A stretch of DNA of 64,000 nucleotides from Alicyclobacillus suci (lineage in GTDB: Bacteria > Bacillota > Bacilli > Alicyclobacillales > Alicyclobacillaceae): assembly GCF_017329615.1 (NCBI RefSeq), contig NZ_JAFMTW010000006.1:62001-126000 (forward strand). Reading direction: 5' to 3'. Positions 1 to 9,051 of this stretch are shown piece by piece. The notes below the pieces were generated by a model that ran no database searches, was not told the origin of the DNA, and saw only the letters and a program-made list of their open reading frames with translations. Numbering within the stretch: position 1 is the stretch's first letter; every line of letters starts with the position of its first letter. The position numbers and the translations under genes are program-made.

Positions 1-257
1 ATGGCGACAATCGGTCCAACTGCAGTAAACGTACAACCTAAGACGACAGGGAGGCGAATGCCGATAGAGCGTGATCCGATGACTTGTATCAAAGTCGCAA
101 TGCCGCAAGTAAACATGTCGGCGGCGATGAGATAGGCCATTTGTGATGCGTTCAATTTTAAAGATCCGCCAATAATCAGGGGCACCACCATTGAGCCGGC
201 GTACATCGCCAGTACGTGTTGCAATCCCAATGCGAATATACTTCGTCTGTTTAGCAC
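1..257 (-). CDS. pbuX: Xanthine permease, N-terminal part (runs off the left edge)
   Basis: This is the first 85 codons of a nucleobase:cation symporter-2 (NCS2) family protein, most likely the xanthine/H+ symporter of the cytoplasmic membrane. Reading the minus strand from a GTG at 257, the product begins VLNRRSIFALGLQHVLAMYA and continues through the Gly/Pro-rich stretch VVPLIIGG, which is typical of the first membrane helix of PbuX/UraA-type carriers. An AGGAGG lies seven bases before the GTG, which fixes the start. The gene begins 28 bases after the xpt stop, so the two genes form the usual xpt-pbuX salvage operon under the same guanine riboswitch. Only the N-terminus is visible, so xanthine over another purine rests on the context. 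Confidence 0.87.
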   Translation of the reverse strand, partial: MLNRRSIFALGLQHVLAMYAGSMVVPLIIGGSLKLNASQMAYLIAADMFTCGIATLIQVIGSRSIGIRLPVVLGCTFTAVGPIVA

Positions 258-285
258 GCTATGTCCTCCTTTATCAAGCCCTCTA

Positions 286-864
286 TCAATCTTCGAGAAA
301 CGTGATGCCTTCGTCGGGTGACATCGCGGCGATTCGAGCTAGCGCGTGCACGGGGATGCCTGCTTCATCCAAAGCTTTGCGTCCGCTTTGAAAGCTCTTT
401 TCAATGACGACACCAACCCCCATCAATTTGGCACCTGCGGCGTCGATGATTTCCCGCAACCCCTTTACACTGGCACCTTCTGCAAGAATGTCGTCGATGA
501 TAAGCACCCTATCGGCGTGCGACAAAAACTCTTTGGATACAGTGATTTGATACGTTTGCTGGCGCGTGAACGAGTAGGTGGATGCGGTATATACCCCGTT
601 GTCCTGTGTAATGGCCTTCGTCTTTTTCGCGTATATAAAAGGAACCCCCATGGACAGGGCGGTGGCGAACGCGAAGTGGATACCACTTGCTTCAACTGTC
701 ATCACCTTTGTGATGTCTTCGCCGCGGAACCGTGTCGCAAACTGTTCGCCAATCGACATGACCAGCGAAGGATTGACTTGGTGGTTCAAAAAGGAGTTGA
801 CCTTAAGCACATGTTCGGACAGTACAACACCTTCTCTACGGATATACGCCTGCAATTCTTTCAC
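286..864 (-). CDS. xpt: Xanthine phosphoribosyltransferase
   Basis: The 192-residue cytosolic enzyme converts xanthine and PRPP to XMP in purine salvage. The product matches Bacillus Xpt along its length: an N-terminal block EGVVLSEHVLKVNSFLNHQ, the PRPP loop VLIIDDILAEGAS with its paired Asp, and the segment GVGVVIEKSFQSGR. Length is close to the family norm of about 190-194. The start is the GTG at 864, eight bases after GGAAGGAG; longer upstream frames only read through the riboswitch leader. It is followed at 28 bases by pbuX. Control is by the guanine riboswitch at 1038-1108 and the leader terminator at 888-958. Confidence 0.96.
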   Translation of the reverse strand: MKELQAYIRREGVVLSEHVLKVNSFLNHQVNPSLVMSIGEQFATRFRGEDITKVMTVEASGIHFAFATALSMGVPFIYAKKTKAITQDNGVYTASTYSFTRQQTYQITVSKEFLSHADRVLIIDDILAEGASVKGLREIIDAAGAKLMGVGVVIEKSFQSGRKALDEAGIPVHALARIAAMSPDEGITFLED

Positions 865-887
865 ATGGTTGACTCCTTCCGAAACCG

Positions 888-958
888 AGAAAAGCCCAGT
901 TGGACAGATATCTTGGATACTCGCTTCCAAGTGAAACCTGTCCATCTGGGCTTTTCTC
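888..958 (-). terminator. Leader terminator of the xpt guanine riboswitch
   Basis: In transcription order the arms are AGAAAAGCCCAG-A-TGGACAG and CTGTCCA-A-CTGGGCTTTTCT, around a loop of about 30 bases. The long stem ends in a short U-rich run shortly before the xpt ribosome site. Its place between aptamer and gene is that of an expression platform that stops transcription when guanine is bound. The antiterminator pairing was not worked out. Confidence 0.75.
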
Positions 959-1037
959 CCTATGGTGTACGCACGTCGTGCGTCGCATCGCTTGGACCAG
1001 TCCACCGAAAAACGGTGCGGAACCCTAGATGCGCTTC

Positions 1038-1108
1038 CACTCGTAGTCAGGCAATTCTCGGTCGCCTGGTAGAAACTTGTGGGCCATATTCCCACGATTA
1101 TACGAGCG
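1038..1108 (-). promoter_or_regulatory. Guanine riboswitch aptamer (purine class)
   Basis: On the minus strand the leader has the hallmark purine-aptamer elements: P1 arms CTCGTA and TACGAG, the J1/2 block TATAATCGTGGGAATATGG, the L2/L3 kissing loops around GGCCCACAAGTTTCTACC, and the J3/1 block GACTACG. The specificity base in J3/1 is C, which indicates guanine rather than adenine. It lies about 170 bases before xpt with a terminator stem between them, as in Bacillus xpt-pbuX leaders. Confidence 0.95.
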
Positions 1109-1128
1109 CTATTCTGTTTACACACGAG

Positions 1129-1157
1129 ACGATATCAACAAATGGCCGACAGTGCAA
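1129..1157 (-). promoter_or_regulatory. Candidate promoter of xpt-pbuX
   Basis: On the minus strand TTGCAC and TATCGT are separated by 17 bases and place a start point just before the riboswitch aptamer. The -10 match is only partial, so the position is the main support. Confidence 0.35.
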
Positions 1158-1249
1158 CAACCAGTTATTTGTGGTGGGATGAGCTCGTGAGAAATATCCA
1201 TATATTATTCATTTTTCCAAAGAAAGCGTAAGATGTTGGCGATTACAGT

Positions 1250-1278
1250 TTGAATTCTCGTTTCTCATCTGCTATATT
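1250..1278 (+). promoter_or_regulatory. Promoter of the xylose operon
   Basis: TTGAAT at 1250-1255 and TATATT at 1273-1278 are separated by exactly 17 bases, a good sigma-A promoter. The transcription start would fall inside the XylR operator at 1280-1304, so a bound repressor would block initiation. The gap to the xylA start leaves an untranslated leader of about 125 bases. Confidence 0.75.
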
Positions 1279-1279
1279 C

Positions 1280-1304
1280 TAAGTATGTTGAGTGAACAAA
1301 CTAA
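1280..1304. promoter_or_regulatory. XylR operator
   Basis: The arms TAAGTATGTT and AACAAACTAA flank the five-base centre GAGTG; eight of ten arm positions are symmetric. This resembles the known Bacillus xyl operator, whose half-site is TTAGTTTGTT. It sits directly after the -10 box of the xylA promoter. The ROK-family repressor gene xylR is not in this window. Confidence 0.85.
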
Positions 1305-1413
1305 ATGTGTTTGCTCAGGGGTTTATTTACAACATGAGCATTGTTCGGAATGAAATAATTCTTGACGGTCATCATTCAGTTTGATGATTTGCCGCTCTTG
1401 AAAGGTGATGGAC

Positions 1414-2730
1414 ATGGCTTATTTTCCAGAAGTAAAGCGAATTCAGTACGAGGGACGCAAGTCGAAGAATCCATTGGCATTCAAACACTACAACCCGAGT
1501 GAGGTTGTCTTGGGCAAGACGATGGAAGAACATTTGCGCTTTGCGGTCAGCTATTGGCACACCTTTACGCTGTCCGGCAGTGACCTGTTTGGGCTTCCGA
1601 ATATGATTCGCCCATGGGACGGATATAGCGGTTTGGATTTGGCGAAAAAACGGGTGGAAGCGGCGTTTGAATTCTTCGAAAAGATGGGCGTCAATTATTT
1701 TTGTTTCCATGACCGCGATATTGCGCCGGAAGGCGATACGCTTCGCGAGACCAACAAAAATCTCGATGTCATCGTCTCGATGATTCGCGAGTACATGAAA
1801 TCCAGCGGCAAGAAGCTTTTGTGGAACACACAGAATATGTTCTCAAACCCGCGTTTTGCTCATGGTGCTGGGACATCGCCAGAAGCGGATGTGTTCGCCT
1901 ATGCGGCTGCGCAGGTGAAGAAGGGATTGGAAGTCGCACTGGAACTGGGCGCTGAAAACTACGTGTTCTGGGGTGGCCGTGAAGGCTATGAAACCCTTCT
2001 CAACACGGATATGAAACTGGAACTCGACAATCAGGCTCGCCTGTTCCACATGGCTTGCGATTATGCGGATGAAATCGGGTTCAAAGGTCAATTCCTGATT
2101 GAGCCAAAACCAAAAGAACCGACCAAGCACCAGTACGATTTTGACGCAGCAAGCGCCATTGCATTCTTGAAAACGTATGACTTGGATAAACGCTTCAAAT
2201 TGAACTTGGAAGCAAACCACGCGACGCTGGCAGGGCATACGTTTGAGCACGAGCTGTACGTCAGCCGCATCCACGGCATGCTCGGATCTGTCGATGCGAA
2301 CCAGGGTGATCCCCTACTTGGCTGGGATACGGACGAGTTTCCAACGGATATGTACAGCGCGACGCTCGCGATGTATCAGATACTCAAGAATGGTGGGTTG
2401 CACTCTGGCGGCTTGAACTTTGACGCCAAGGTTCGCCGTGCGTCCATGACCCCAATCGATTTGTTCTATGGACACGTCGTCGGCATGGATACGTTTGCAC
2501 GCGGGCTCAAGGTAGCTGCAAAGCTCGTCGAGGACAAAGTGTTTGACCAATTTATCGAGGAGCGCTACAAGAGCTATCAGAGCGGAATTGGCCTAGACAT
2601 TGTGAGTGGCAAAGCGACCTTGAAGTCCTTGGAGGACTACATCATTGATAAGCCGGTCACCGTCATGACGTCTGGTCGCCAAGAGTTGTTGCTCGCGAAG
2701 CTGAATCAATATTTACTAGAAGTGGAATGA
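1414..2730 (+). CDS. xylA: Xylose isomerase
   Basis: The 438-residue cytosolic enzyme isomerises D-xylose to D-xylulose with two divalent metal ions. It is a class II enzyme by length and by similarity to clostridial XylA near the N-terminus ([12 protein letters not shown], then [16 protein letters not shown]). The catalytic-base region [14 protein letters not shown] places the His at residue 99, and the metal-site segment [16 protein letters not shown] is intact. Of three clustered starts, ATG 1414 is best spaced from AAAGG and gives the family N-terminus MAYF. The stop overlaps the xylB start by four bases (ATGA), so the genes are translationally coupled. A XylR operator and promoter lie upstream. 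Confidence 0.97.
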   Translation: MAYFPEVKRIQYEGRKSKNPLAFKHYNPSEVVLGKTMEEHLRFAVSYWHTFTLSGSDLFGLPNMIRPWDGYSGLDLAKKRVEAAFEFFEKMGVNYFCFHDRDIAPEGDTLRETNKNLDVIVSMIREYMKSSGKKLLWNTQNMFSNPRFAHGAGTSPEADVFAYAAAQVKKGLEVALELGAENYVFWGGREGYETLLNTDMKLELDNQARLFHMACDYADEIGFKGQFLIEPKPKEPTKHQYDFDAASAIAFLKTYDLDKRFKLNLEANHATLAGHTFEHELYVSRIHGMLGSVDANQGDPLLGWDTDEFPTDMYSATLAMYQILKNGGLHSGGLNFDAKVRRASMTPIDLFYGHVVGMDTFARGLKVAAKLVEDKVFDQFIEERYKSYQSGIGLDIVSGKATLKSLEDYIIDKPVTVMTSGRQELLLAKLNQYLLEVE

Positions 2731-4274
2731 CGGCTATGGCAGATCATCGTGGCAAGGGATTTATCGGCATTGACGTGGGGACTTCTGGGGTGAAAGTCGT
2801 CCTCATCGACGAGACTGGCCGAACGCTTGCGGAGTCCACGCGCGAATATAGTTATCAGCAGCCACGGCCATTGTTCGTGGAACAGGACCCTGAGGTTTGG
2901 TGGCAGAATACTTGCCTCGCGCTGCGGGATGTGCTGGATAAGTCCGGCGTCCCCGCGGCGTTCGTGCAGGGGATTGGGCTTACTGGACAAATGCATAGTT
3001 TGGTCTTGTTGGACGAAACCGGGCGCGTGATTCGACCCGCGATATTGTGGAGTGATCAGCGGACACAAGCGGAGTGCGATTGGATTGAACGCGAGATTGG
3101 CACGGATGAGACGATTCGCCTCGTGGCGAATCCGCCGCTGACCAACTTTACGGCGACGAAGTTGCTGTGGGTAGCCAACCATGAACCGGATAACTACGCA
3201 CAAATCGACAAGGTTCTGCTGCCAAAGGATTACATTCGTTATCGCCTGACGGGTGAGTTTGCAACGGATGTGTCTGATGCATCCGGCACGTTGCTGTTGG
3301 ATGTGGAGCATCGGCAGTGGTCGAAGATGATGTGCGACGCGCTATCGGTTCCGACAACCTGGCTGCCAGCGGTCTATGAATCTGTGGAAGTGACTGGAAA
3401 AATCACCGCCGAAGCTGCAAACCAAACAGGTCTGGCAGTGGGCACGCGTGTGGTGGCAGGCGCTGGAGATCAGGCCGCAGGTGCTGTCGGCAACGGTATT
3501 GTCCGCTCGGGTGTCGTCTCGAGCACGATTGGCACATCAGGTGTCGTATTTGCGTATGCAGAAGGCATTGTCAAAGATCCCCTGGGTCGCTTGCACACGT
3601 TTTGCCACGCGGTGCCAGGTGCTTGGCACGTTATGGGGGTGACGCAGGCTGCCGGCGGCTCACTCCAGTGGTTCCGCAACGAGTTCACCCAGCTCGAGCA
3701 GATGACCGCACAGCTCATTGGTCGCGATACGTATGAGCTTTTGACAATGGAAGCAGAACAAATCGCACCGGGTAGCGAAGGACTCGTGTATCTGCCGTAT
3801 CTGATGGGGGAGCGTACGCCGCATCTCGATCCGCTCGCGCGCGGCGTCTTCTTTGGAATGACTGGTCGCCATCAGCGGGCGCACTTCATCCGTGCCATTC
3901 TTGAAGGTGTCACCTTTAGCCTGCAAGATTGCTTGAAGCTGATTGAGGGGCTGAATTTGCCGGTAGAGCAGATTCGCGTATCCGGCGGTGGCGCGCGCAG
4001 CCATTTGTGGAAGTCGATTCAAGCCGACGTGTTCCAGCAACCCGTGTACGCCGTGCAATCCAATCAGGGGCCGGCATTTGGCGCAGCTCTGCTCGCAGGT
4101 GTAGGAACAGGCGCATTTGAGAGCGTCCAAGAGGCTTGTGACACCCTTATTCAGACGGATGAAGGGATTCGTCCAGAGCCGTCTCACTTCCCGGTGTACG
4201 AAAAGGCGTACAAGCTGTACGTGTCGTTATACGAAGCGTTAAAGCCGCATTTTCAAGAGATGGCAACTTGGTAG
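2727..4274 (+). CDS. xylB: Xylulokinase
   Basis: This FGGY-family sugar kinase of 515 residues phosphorylates D-xylulose to xylulose 5-phosphate, feeding the pentose phosphate pathway. The N-terminal ATPase fold begins [20 protein letters not shown], followed by the substrate region [13 protein letters not shown] and the C-terminal block [18 protein letters not shown] characteristic of FGGY kinases. It overlaps xylA by ATGA and is surely co-transcribed. A start at ATG 2736 is also possible and would shorten it by three residues. A 10-bp stem follows the gene at 4304. Confidence 0.96.
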   Translation: MTAMADHRGKGFIGIDVGTSGVKVVLIDETGRTLAESTREYSYQQPRPLFVEQDPEVWWQNTCLALRDVLDKSGVPAAFVQGIGLTGQMHSLVLLDETGRVIRPAILWSDQRTQAECDWIEREIGTDETIRLVANPPLTNFTATKLLWVANHEPDNYAQIDKVLLPKDYIRYRLTGEFATDVSDASGTLLLDVEHRQWSKMMCDALSVPTTWLPAVYESVEVTGKITAEAANQTGLAVGTRVVAGAGDQAAGAVGNGIVRSGVVSSTIGTSGVVFAYAEGIVKDPLGRLHTFCHAVPGAWHVMGVTQAAGGSLQWFRNEFTQLEQMTAQLIGRDTYELLTMEAEQIAPGSEGLVYLPYLMGERTPHLDPLARGVFFGMTGRHQRAHFIRAILEGVTFSLQDCLKLIEGLNLPVEQIRVSGGGARSHLWKSIQADVFQQPVYAVQSNQGPAFGAALLAGVGTGAFESVQEACDTLIQTDEGIRPEPSHFPVYEKAYKLYVSLYEALKPHFQEMATW

Positions 4275-4303
4275 TGTAGTCGTCCTGTAAGTTGAGATGA
4301 GCT

Positions 4304-4327
4304 GTTGCCGCCCTGATGGGCGGCAAC
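4304..4327 (+). terminator. Hairpin after xylB
   Basis: A perfect 10-bp stem, GTTGCCGCCC and GGGCGGCAAC, closes a TGAT loop 30 bases after the xylB stop. No U-run follows, so it may be a processing or stabilising hairpin between xylAB and the symporter gene rather than a full terminator. Confidence 0.45.
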
Positions 4328-4345
4328 AGAATCGCCTGGTGCTTG

Positions 4346-4372
4346 GCGCATGCAGATGCAAGCGCATGCAGA
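4346..4372. repeat. Direct repeat before the sugar symporter gene
   Basis: GCGCATGCAGA occurs at 4346-4356 and again at 4362-4372, a 16-base period. Each copy holds the palindrome GCATGC, and the middle TGCAAGCGCATGCA is roughly symmetric around CG. It lies between xylB and the transporter gene and could be an operator for a LacI-type regulator. No function is proven. Confidence 0.35.
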
Positions 4373-4528
4373 AAACCCAGTAATCAAGTTTTGCAGCAGA
4401 TGCAACCGCCTTCAGATTACATGTTTTTGCAATGCTAAAAAGAGACACCAGATATGGTGAGATTCTGTTGGAATCGTCAAGTGGTTGTTCTGTGAAACCG
4501 TTCTTGACGAAGAAGGAGTTGACTTCAG

Positions 4529-5899
4529 ATGAACTTTAGAGTGAACAACACGTTAATTTACTTCTTTGGCGCCCTTGGTGGATTGCTTTTTGGCTATGAT
4601 ACCGGTGTCATCTCTGGTGCAATTCTATTTGTTGAACAAGATTTACATCTGACTTCATTTACAGAAGGCGTTGTCGTGAGCTCTATTCTTGTAGGGGCCA
4701 TGATTGGTGCGGCTATCAGCGGTACGTTGACGGACAAATTAGGGCGTAAAAAGGTGGTTCTCGCCGGTGCCGTGATTTTCTGTATAGGCGCCATCGGTTC
4801 CGCGCTTTCACCTAATGCTGGAGTTTTGATTTTGTTCCGGATTGTTTTGGGACTTGCTGTTGGAAGCGCTTCGACGCTCGTGCCGACTTATTTGTCCGAA
4901 ATGGCACCGACGGCTGCGCGCGGTTCTCTGTCGAGTTTAAACCAGCTGATGATTGTTATCGGTATTTTGCTGGCGTATATTATTAACTACATTTTCAGCC
5001 CAAGTGGCGATTGGCGTTGGATGTTGGGATTGGCGTTTGTACCTGGGTTCATTCTCTTTTTCGGTATGCTGTTCTTACCAGAAAGCCCGCGTTGGTTGTT
5101 GATGAAGGGCAGAGAGCAGGAAGCTCGGCAAGTGTTAAATCATCTTCGTAAAGGTATTGGTGTGGACGAGGAAGTTCGCCAAATCAAAGAGACGAATGAA
5201 CAAGAGCAGGGTGGGTGGAACGACCTTATGAGCCGGTGGGTGCGTCCGGCGTTGTGGGTCGCCATTGGACTGGCTGTATTTCAGCAAATTATCGGTTGTA
5301 ATACGGTTATCTACTACGCACCGACAACGTTTAAAGAAGTGGGTCTCGGAAACTCCGCCGCAATTCTAGGGACGGTCGGTATCGGTACAGTCCAGGTGAT
5401 TATGACGATTATCGCCACACGCTTGATTGATAAAGTGGGTCGTAAACCCCTGTTGATTATCGGAAGTATCGGTATGGCGTTGTCACTATTTGTGCTCGGT
5501 TTTATGAACGCGCTGTCAGGCTCAACTGCCGCTGCGGGTTGGACTACACTCATTTGCTTGGCCGCCTATATTTGTTTCTTCTCTATCAGCTGGGGTCCGG
5601 TCATGTGGGTGATGTTGTCCGAGATTTTCCCGTTGAGCATTCGCGGACTTGGCGTCGGTGTCGGCGCGGTGGTCAACTGGTTTGCCAATCTGGCCGTTTC
5701 CTTGACATTCCCGTCGTTGCTCAGCGCATTTGGCATCAGTACTTTGTTTATCGCATTTGGCGTGATGGGCGTGCTGGCGCTTATCTTTGTGGCACTGAAA
5801 GTCAATGAGACGAAGGGCCGCAGCCTTGAACAGATTGAAATTGATTTGCGCAACCGGGTCGCTCCAGGGCGTCACAGCGCAGTGCCTGTAAAACGGTAA
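4529..5899 (+). CDS. MFS sugar/H+ symporter (sugar porter family)
   Basis: The 456-residue membrane protein has 12 predicted helices and the sugar porter signatures: GYDTGVISGA in helix 1, the loop motif DKLGRKK, PESPRWLL after helix 6, QQIIGCNTVIYYAP in helix 7, DKVGRKPLLI, and NETKGRSLEQIE at the C-terminus. It resembles AraE/XylE/CsbC-type carriers. Its place 254 bases after xylB makes D-xylose (or arabinose) uptake the likely job. AAGGAG lies ten bases before the ATG. Specificity cannot be read from the sequence alone. Confidence 0.88.
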   Translation: MNFRVNNTLIYFFGALGGLLFGYDTGVISGAILFVEQDLHLTSFTEGVVVSSILVGAMIGAAISGTLTDKLGRKKVVLAGAVIFCIGAIGSALSPNAGVLILFRIVLGLAVGSASTLVPTYLSEMAPTAARGSLSSLNQLMIVIGILLAYIINYIFSPSGDWRWMLGLAFVPGFILFFGMLFLPESPRWLLMKGREQEARQVLNHLRKGIGVDEEVRQIKETNEQEQGGWNDLMSRWVRPALWVAIGLAVFQQIIGCNTVIYYAPTTFKEVGLGNSAAILGTVGIGTVQVIMTIIATRLIDKVGRKPLLIIGSIGMALSLFVLGFMNALSGSTAAAGWTTLICLAAYICFFSISWGPVMWVMLSEIFPLSIRGLGVGVGAVVNWFANLAVSLTFPSLLSAFGISTLFIAFGVMGVLALIFVALKVNETKGRSLEQIEIDLRNRVAPGRHSAVPVKR

Positions 5900-5963
5900 T
5901 ATTTTCCTGATTCTCTGGTGGTCGTGCTCGGTATTGAGCAACATCGATACAGCAGCGAATGGT

Positions 5964-6000
5964 GTGAACCAACTCCTCGTGGGTTGGTTCACTGTTTGTT
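5964..6000 (+). terminator. Terminator after the sugar symporter gene
   Basis: The stem GTGAACCAAC / GTTGGTTCAC (10 bp, nine-base loop) is followed by TGTTTGTT. It lies between this operon and the convergent TPR gene. Confidence 0.75.
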
Positions 6001-6046
6001 AGGGCAACGAAGTTCTTATATGTGATTTTTTTGTTTTTCGAGGTCT

Positions 6047-6721
6047 TTAGCCAGTCATTTGGCGAATGAGTGCGAGCAGTGCCCAACGCCTGTCCCGCCG
6101 CTTGCGGAACTTCGGCAACGTCCGGTAGTTCCGGAGGCATTGTCGCCATGCTTCTTTCGCTTGCGCCTGATTGCCGAGGCGCTTTTGTAGGCGCCCGAAT
6201 TGGTAATGAGCTTCACAGGACGATTCATTTCTTTCCTGAAATTTAGACAGATAGGATAGCGCCTTGGATGGCTGGACGGGCGCTAGGGCTTCTGCCAGTT
6301 TGAGGTAAGGCTCCCCATAGTGAACGTTTGGATTTTTCGCGGTTGCATTTGTAATCAGTTGTTCACCGATATCCAAGCGTCCGAGCCCTAGTTGACAAAC
6401 ACCGGTGTCCGCGAGGACAGCGGGTTCACTTTGCATGGATGCAGATAGTTGTTGTAATAGCGCGAGAGCGTGTTTGAATCGACGTCGTTCCATGTAGATA
6501 CGCGCCAATTCGTAGCGAGCGGACATGTCATGTGGATTGAAAGACAAGACACGTCGCAGGTTGGTCATTCTAGACCATCTTCGAAATGGCTTGACGACGC
6601 TCGGTAAAAAACCAAAATAACGTTGGTCAATGACATAGTAAAGTACAAGAATCACGATGACGGCGAGAATGGGATTGCCAGTCAGCATCCAAATTAGCGA
6701 AAATAGCAGGGCTTTTGACAC
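6047..6721 (-). CDS. Membrane-anchored tetratricopeptide repeat protein
   Basis: The 224-residue product starts with a hydrophobic region at about residues 5-35 (one or two membrane helices), a basic stretch, and then helical repeats of TPR type from about residue 60 onward, such as ARYELARIYMERRRFKHALALL and EAHYQFGRLQKRLGNQAQAKEAW. Such proteins are protein-interaction scaffolds; the partner is unknown. The GTG at 6721 is preferred because AGGAGG lies nine bases upstream; an in-frame ATG at 6754 lacks a ribosome site. It follows topB on the same strand, 80 bases downstream, and is convergent with the sugar symporter gene. Confidence 0.75.
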   Translation of the reverse strand: MSKALLFSLIWMLTGNPILAVIVILVLYYVIDQRYFGFLPSVVKPFRRWSRMTNLRRVLSFNPHDMSARYELARIYMERRRFKHALALLQQLSASMQSEPAVLADTGVCQLGLGRLDIGEQLITNATAKNPNVHYGEPYLKLAEALAPVQPSKALSYLSKFQERNESSCEAHYQFGRLQKRLGNQAQAKEAWRQCLRNYRTLPKFRKRRDRRWALLALIRQMTG

Positions 6722-6801
6722 AAATCTGAGCCTCCTACGGTTGGCGTGCGTCATTGCGGCACAACGGGACGGTGGAGCTTACGCGCCACCACGATACGAA
6801 T

Positions 6802-8985
6802 CTATCTTCTAGGTACGGATTTTGCACTGGGGCGCTTGCTCCTCGTCGCGCTGCAATCCGTTTCGTTTAGAAATTCGAACGTCGTGGTGCCATCTGGGTT
6901 TAATAGAATTCGTGCTTGAAACGGCTTGCCCGCTTTACTTTTGAACTTCAGGGGTCGGGTGCGCTTTTTGTGAAGCAAATCTTTCACCTGCGCTGCACTC
7001 ATGTTGTGGCCCGAAATTTGCTTCCAAACGCAAAATGCGCATCCATGTGACTTCCAGTTTGCGCACGCGAACGATTTTTTGGTTTCGACGACTTGTCCTC
7101 CACATAGTGGGCACTGCCCGAGGGAGGCGGAGGCAGTTTGCGCGTCCGGTACGACATGAACCGTAAATTGCCCAATCGATTCGACGACGCTATGCGTAAA
7201 CTCGGTAATTTCGTGGATGAATTGACGAACGTCGTAGTGTCCAGCTTCAATTTGCGCGAGTCGGTGTTCCCAGTCCCCGGTTAACTCTGGCGATTTTAAC
7301 GCGTCCACGCGAATGGATCCGATTAATGATTTTCCCTTCTCCGTTGCGATGAGTTGCTTCTTTACCACTTGGATGTACCCATCCCGCTTAAGTTTCTCTA
7401 GCACAGCAGCCCGCGTTGCCGGCGTCCCCAGCCCGCGCGCTTTCAGCGCCTCGGCCAGAATTTCGTCGTTGACTTCTCGTCCAGCCTTTTCCATGGCGGA
7501 CAGCAGGGAGGCCTCTGTGAAATGAGCGGGCGGTTTCGTCTCCTTTTCTGCCACGTGGATGCCCGCCACCTGGACGGAGTCTCCGTTTGTGACGGCAGGT
7601 AGTGTGGGTTCCGTCTCGGGCTCGTCTGTCGGAGCAGTCGCGCGCGTGTCGTGATGGGCAGGAAAAACCGCCTTCCAGCCGGGTTTCACGAGGACGCGTC
7701 CGTTCGTTTTGAACAGTTCATCCATGATTGCTGTCACAATGGTGGTCGTCGCCCACTCCGCAGGTTCCAAGAGCGCCGCCAACGTCTGCTTGCTAACCAG
7801 CTCATAAATCTTTTGCTCGTCCGGGCGAAGCGCAGAGGAGACTGGCTGCTCTGTCGGAAGAATTGCATGATGGTCGGTCACTTTCGTCGCGTTGACGACG
7901 CGTTTGGCAGTCCGGATTTGTGCTGGAAGCCACGCCCGCAAATATGGGAATTGCGTGCTTGCGGCTAGTAATCGTCGCCGCAAAGTCGGGACAATATCGT
8001 CCGACAGGTAACGGCTGTCTGTGCGTGGGTAGGTCAGTACCTTGTGTTTTTCGTAGAGCGACTGTGCTAATTGTAGTGTCCGTTCCGCTGTAAAACCGTA
8101 CTTCTGGTTGGCCGTTCGTTGCAGCGACGTCAAATCGAATAGTTGCGGTGGCTGTTCGTGGACGATTTTTTCTTCGACATCGTGAATCGTTCCAGATTGT
8201 CCGCACAGTTTCTCCAGTAGGCGATGGGCGGCCTCGCGCTGATCAATTCGCGTTTCGCGTTTGCGGTTCATCCAAGTCCCCTTGTACGAGCCATTGGCGT
8301 GAACGAACTGCGCTTGTAATTCAAAAAATGGTTGCGGTGTAAACTGCTCAATGGCTGAATCTCGTTGGACAATCATGGCCAGCGTAGGGGTTTGTACGCG
8401 TCCGATGGGCAACAAGGTTCCCGCCTGTGTCGTCATGGCGCGCGTCGCGTTGATGCCAGTGAGCCAATCTGCCTGCGCGCGTGCAAATCCGGCGAAAAAG
8501 AGATGCTGATAGACGCGGTTGTCCTTTAACTGCTTAAGCGCGTCTCGTATCGCTGTTGGCGTCATCGAGGATAGCCACAGGCGCTTCGTCGGTCCTTTGT
8601 ACCCGGCAGACAGCGCAATCAGCTCGTAAATTAATTGGCCTTCGCGACCCGCGTCGGTGGCGACAACGACTTCTTCGGCGCGCTTGAGGAGCGATGCGAC
8701 GATTTGATATTGCGCTTTGGTCTTTTCAATGACTTTTAGACGAAATGGGCGTGGGACAATCGGCAAATCTTCCATGCGCCATGTCTTATATTTCGCATCG
8801 TAGTCGTGTGCGTCGGCGAGCGTCACTAAGTGTCCAAGTGCCCAGGTAATGATGTGTGTGTTGGTCTCTAGGTAGCCGTCGTGGCGTTTGAAGCCACCGA
8901 TGACGCCTGCGATATCACGGGCGACGGAGGGCTTTTCTGCAATCATTAACTTCGTTGTAGCTAACTTCGTTGTAGTTAACTTCAT
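6802..8985 (-). CDS. topB: DNA topoisomerase III
   Basis: This is a type IA topoisomerase of 727 residues, the size of Bacillus TopB. It relaxes negative supercoils and resolves replication and recombination intermediates. The Toprim domain begins LMIAEKPSVARD and carries the acidic triad region VVATDAGREGQL. The active-site Tyr is residue 319 in LTYPRTDSRYLS. A single C-terminal zinc-ribbon-like segment has CPLCGG and CANWKSHGCAFC. The N-terminus is unusual: residues 2-13 contain a repeated KLTTT/KLATT coded by a tandem 15-bp repeat, where homologues go directly from Met-Lys to the IAEKPS motif. The gene sits between dhaM and the TPR gene on the minus strand, with no functional tie to either. 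Confidence 0.96.
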   Translation of the reverse strand: MKLTTTKLATTKLMIAEKPSVARDIAGVIGGFKRHDGYLETNTHIITWALGHLVTLADAHDYDAKYKTWRMEDLPIVPRPFRLKVIEKTKAQYQIVASLLKRAEEVVVATDAGREGQLIYELIALSAGYKGPTKRLWLSSMTPTAIRDALKQLKDNRVYQHLFFAGFARAQADWLTGINATRAMTTQAGTLLPIGRVQTPTLAMIVQRDSAIEQFTPQPFFELQAQFVHANGSYKGTWMNRKRETRIDQREAAHRLLEKLCGQSGTIHDVEEKIVHEQPPQLFDLTSLQRTANQKYGFTAERTLQLAQSLYEKHKVLTYPRTDSRYLSDDIVPTLRRRLLAASTQFPYLRAWLPAQIRTAKRVVNATKVTDHHAILPTEQPVSSALRPDEQKIYELVSKQTLAALLEPAEWATTTIVTAIMDELFKTNGRVLVKPGWKAVFPAHHDTRATAPTDEPETEPTLPAVTNGDSVQVAGIHVAEKETKPPAHFTEASLLSAMEKAGREVNDEILAEALKARGLGTPATRAAVLEKLKRDGYIQVVKKQLIATEKGKSLIGSIRVDALKSPELTGDWEHRLAQIEAGHYDVRQFIHEITEFTHSVVESIGQFTVHVVPDAQTASASLGQCPLCGGQVVETKKSFACANWKSHGCAFCVWKQISGHNMSAAQVKDLLHKKRTRPLKFKSKAGKPFQARILLNPDGTTTFEFLNETDCSATRSKRPSAKSVPRR
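8947..8982 (-). repeat. 15-bp tandem repeat in the topB start region
   Basis: In coding order the unit AAGTTAACTACAACG is followed by AAGTTAGCTACAACG and a partial AAGTTA; the two full units differ at one base. It lies right after the start codon and adds KLTTT-KLATT to the protein. It looks like a recent slip duplication that kept the frame. Confidence 0.85.
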
Positions 8986-9051
8986 TGTCGTTCACTCCGT
9001 TGATGACGGACTTTGACTTGCCCTCGAGGCGGCTGCCGTATCACTAAAATC

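Noticed and set aside
346-1182. Long plus-strand open frame opposite xpt and its leader
   Set aside because: It is a shadow of xpt and the riboswitch; no ribosome site and no recognisable protein.
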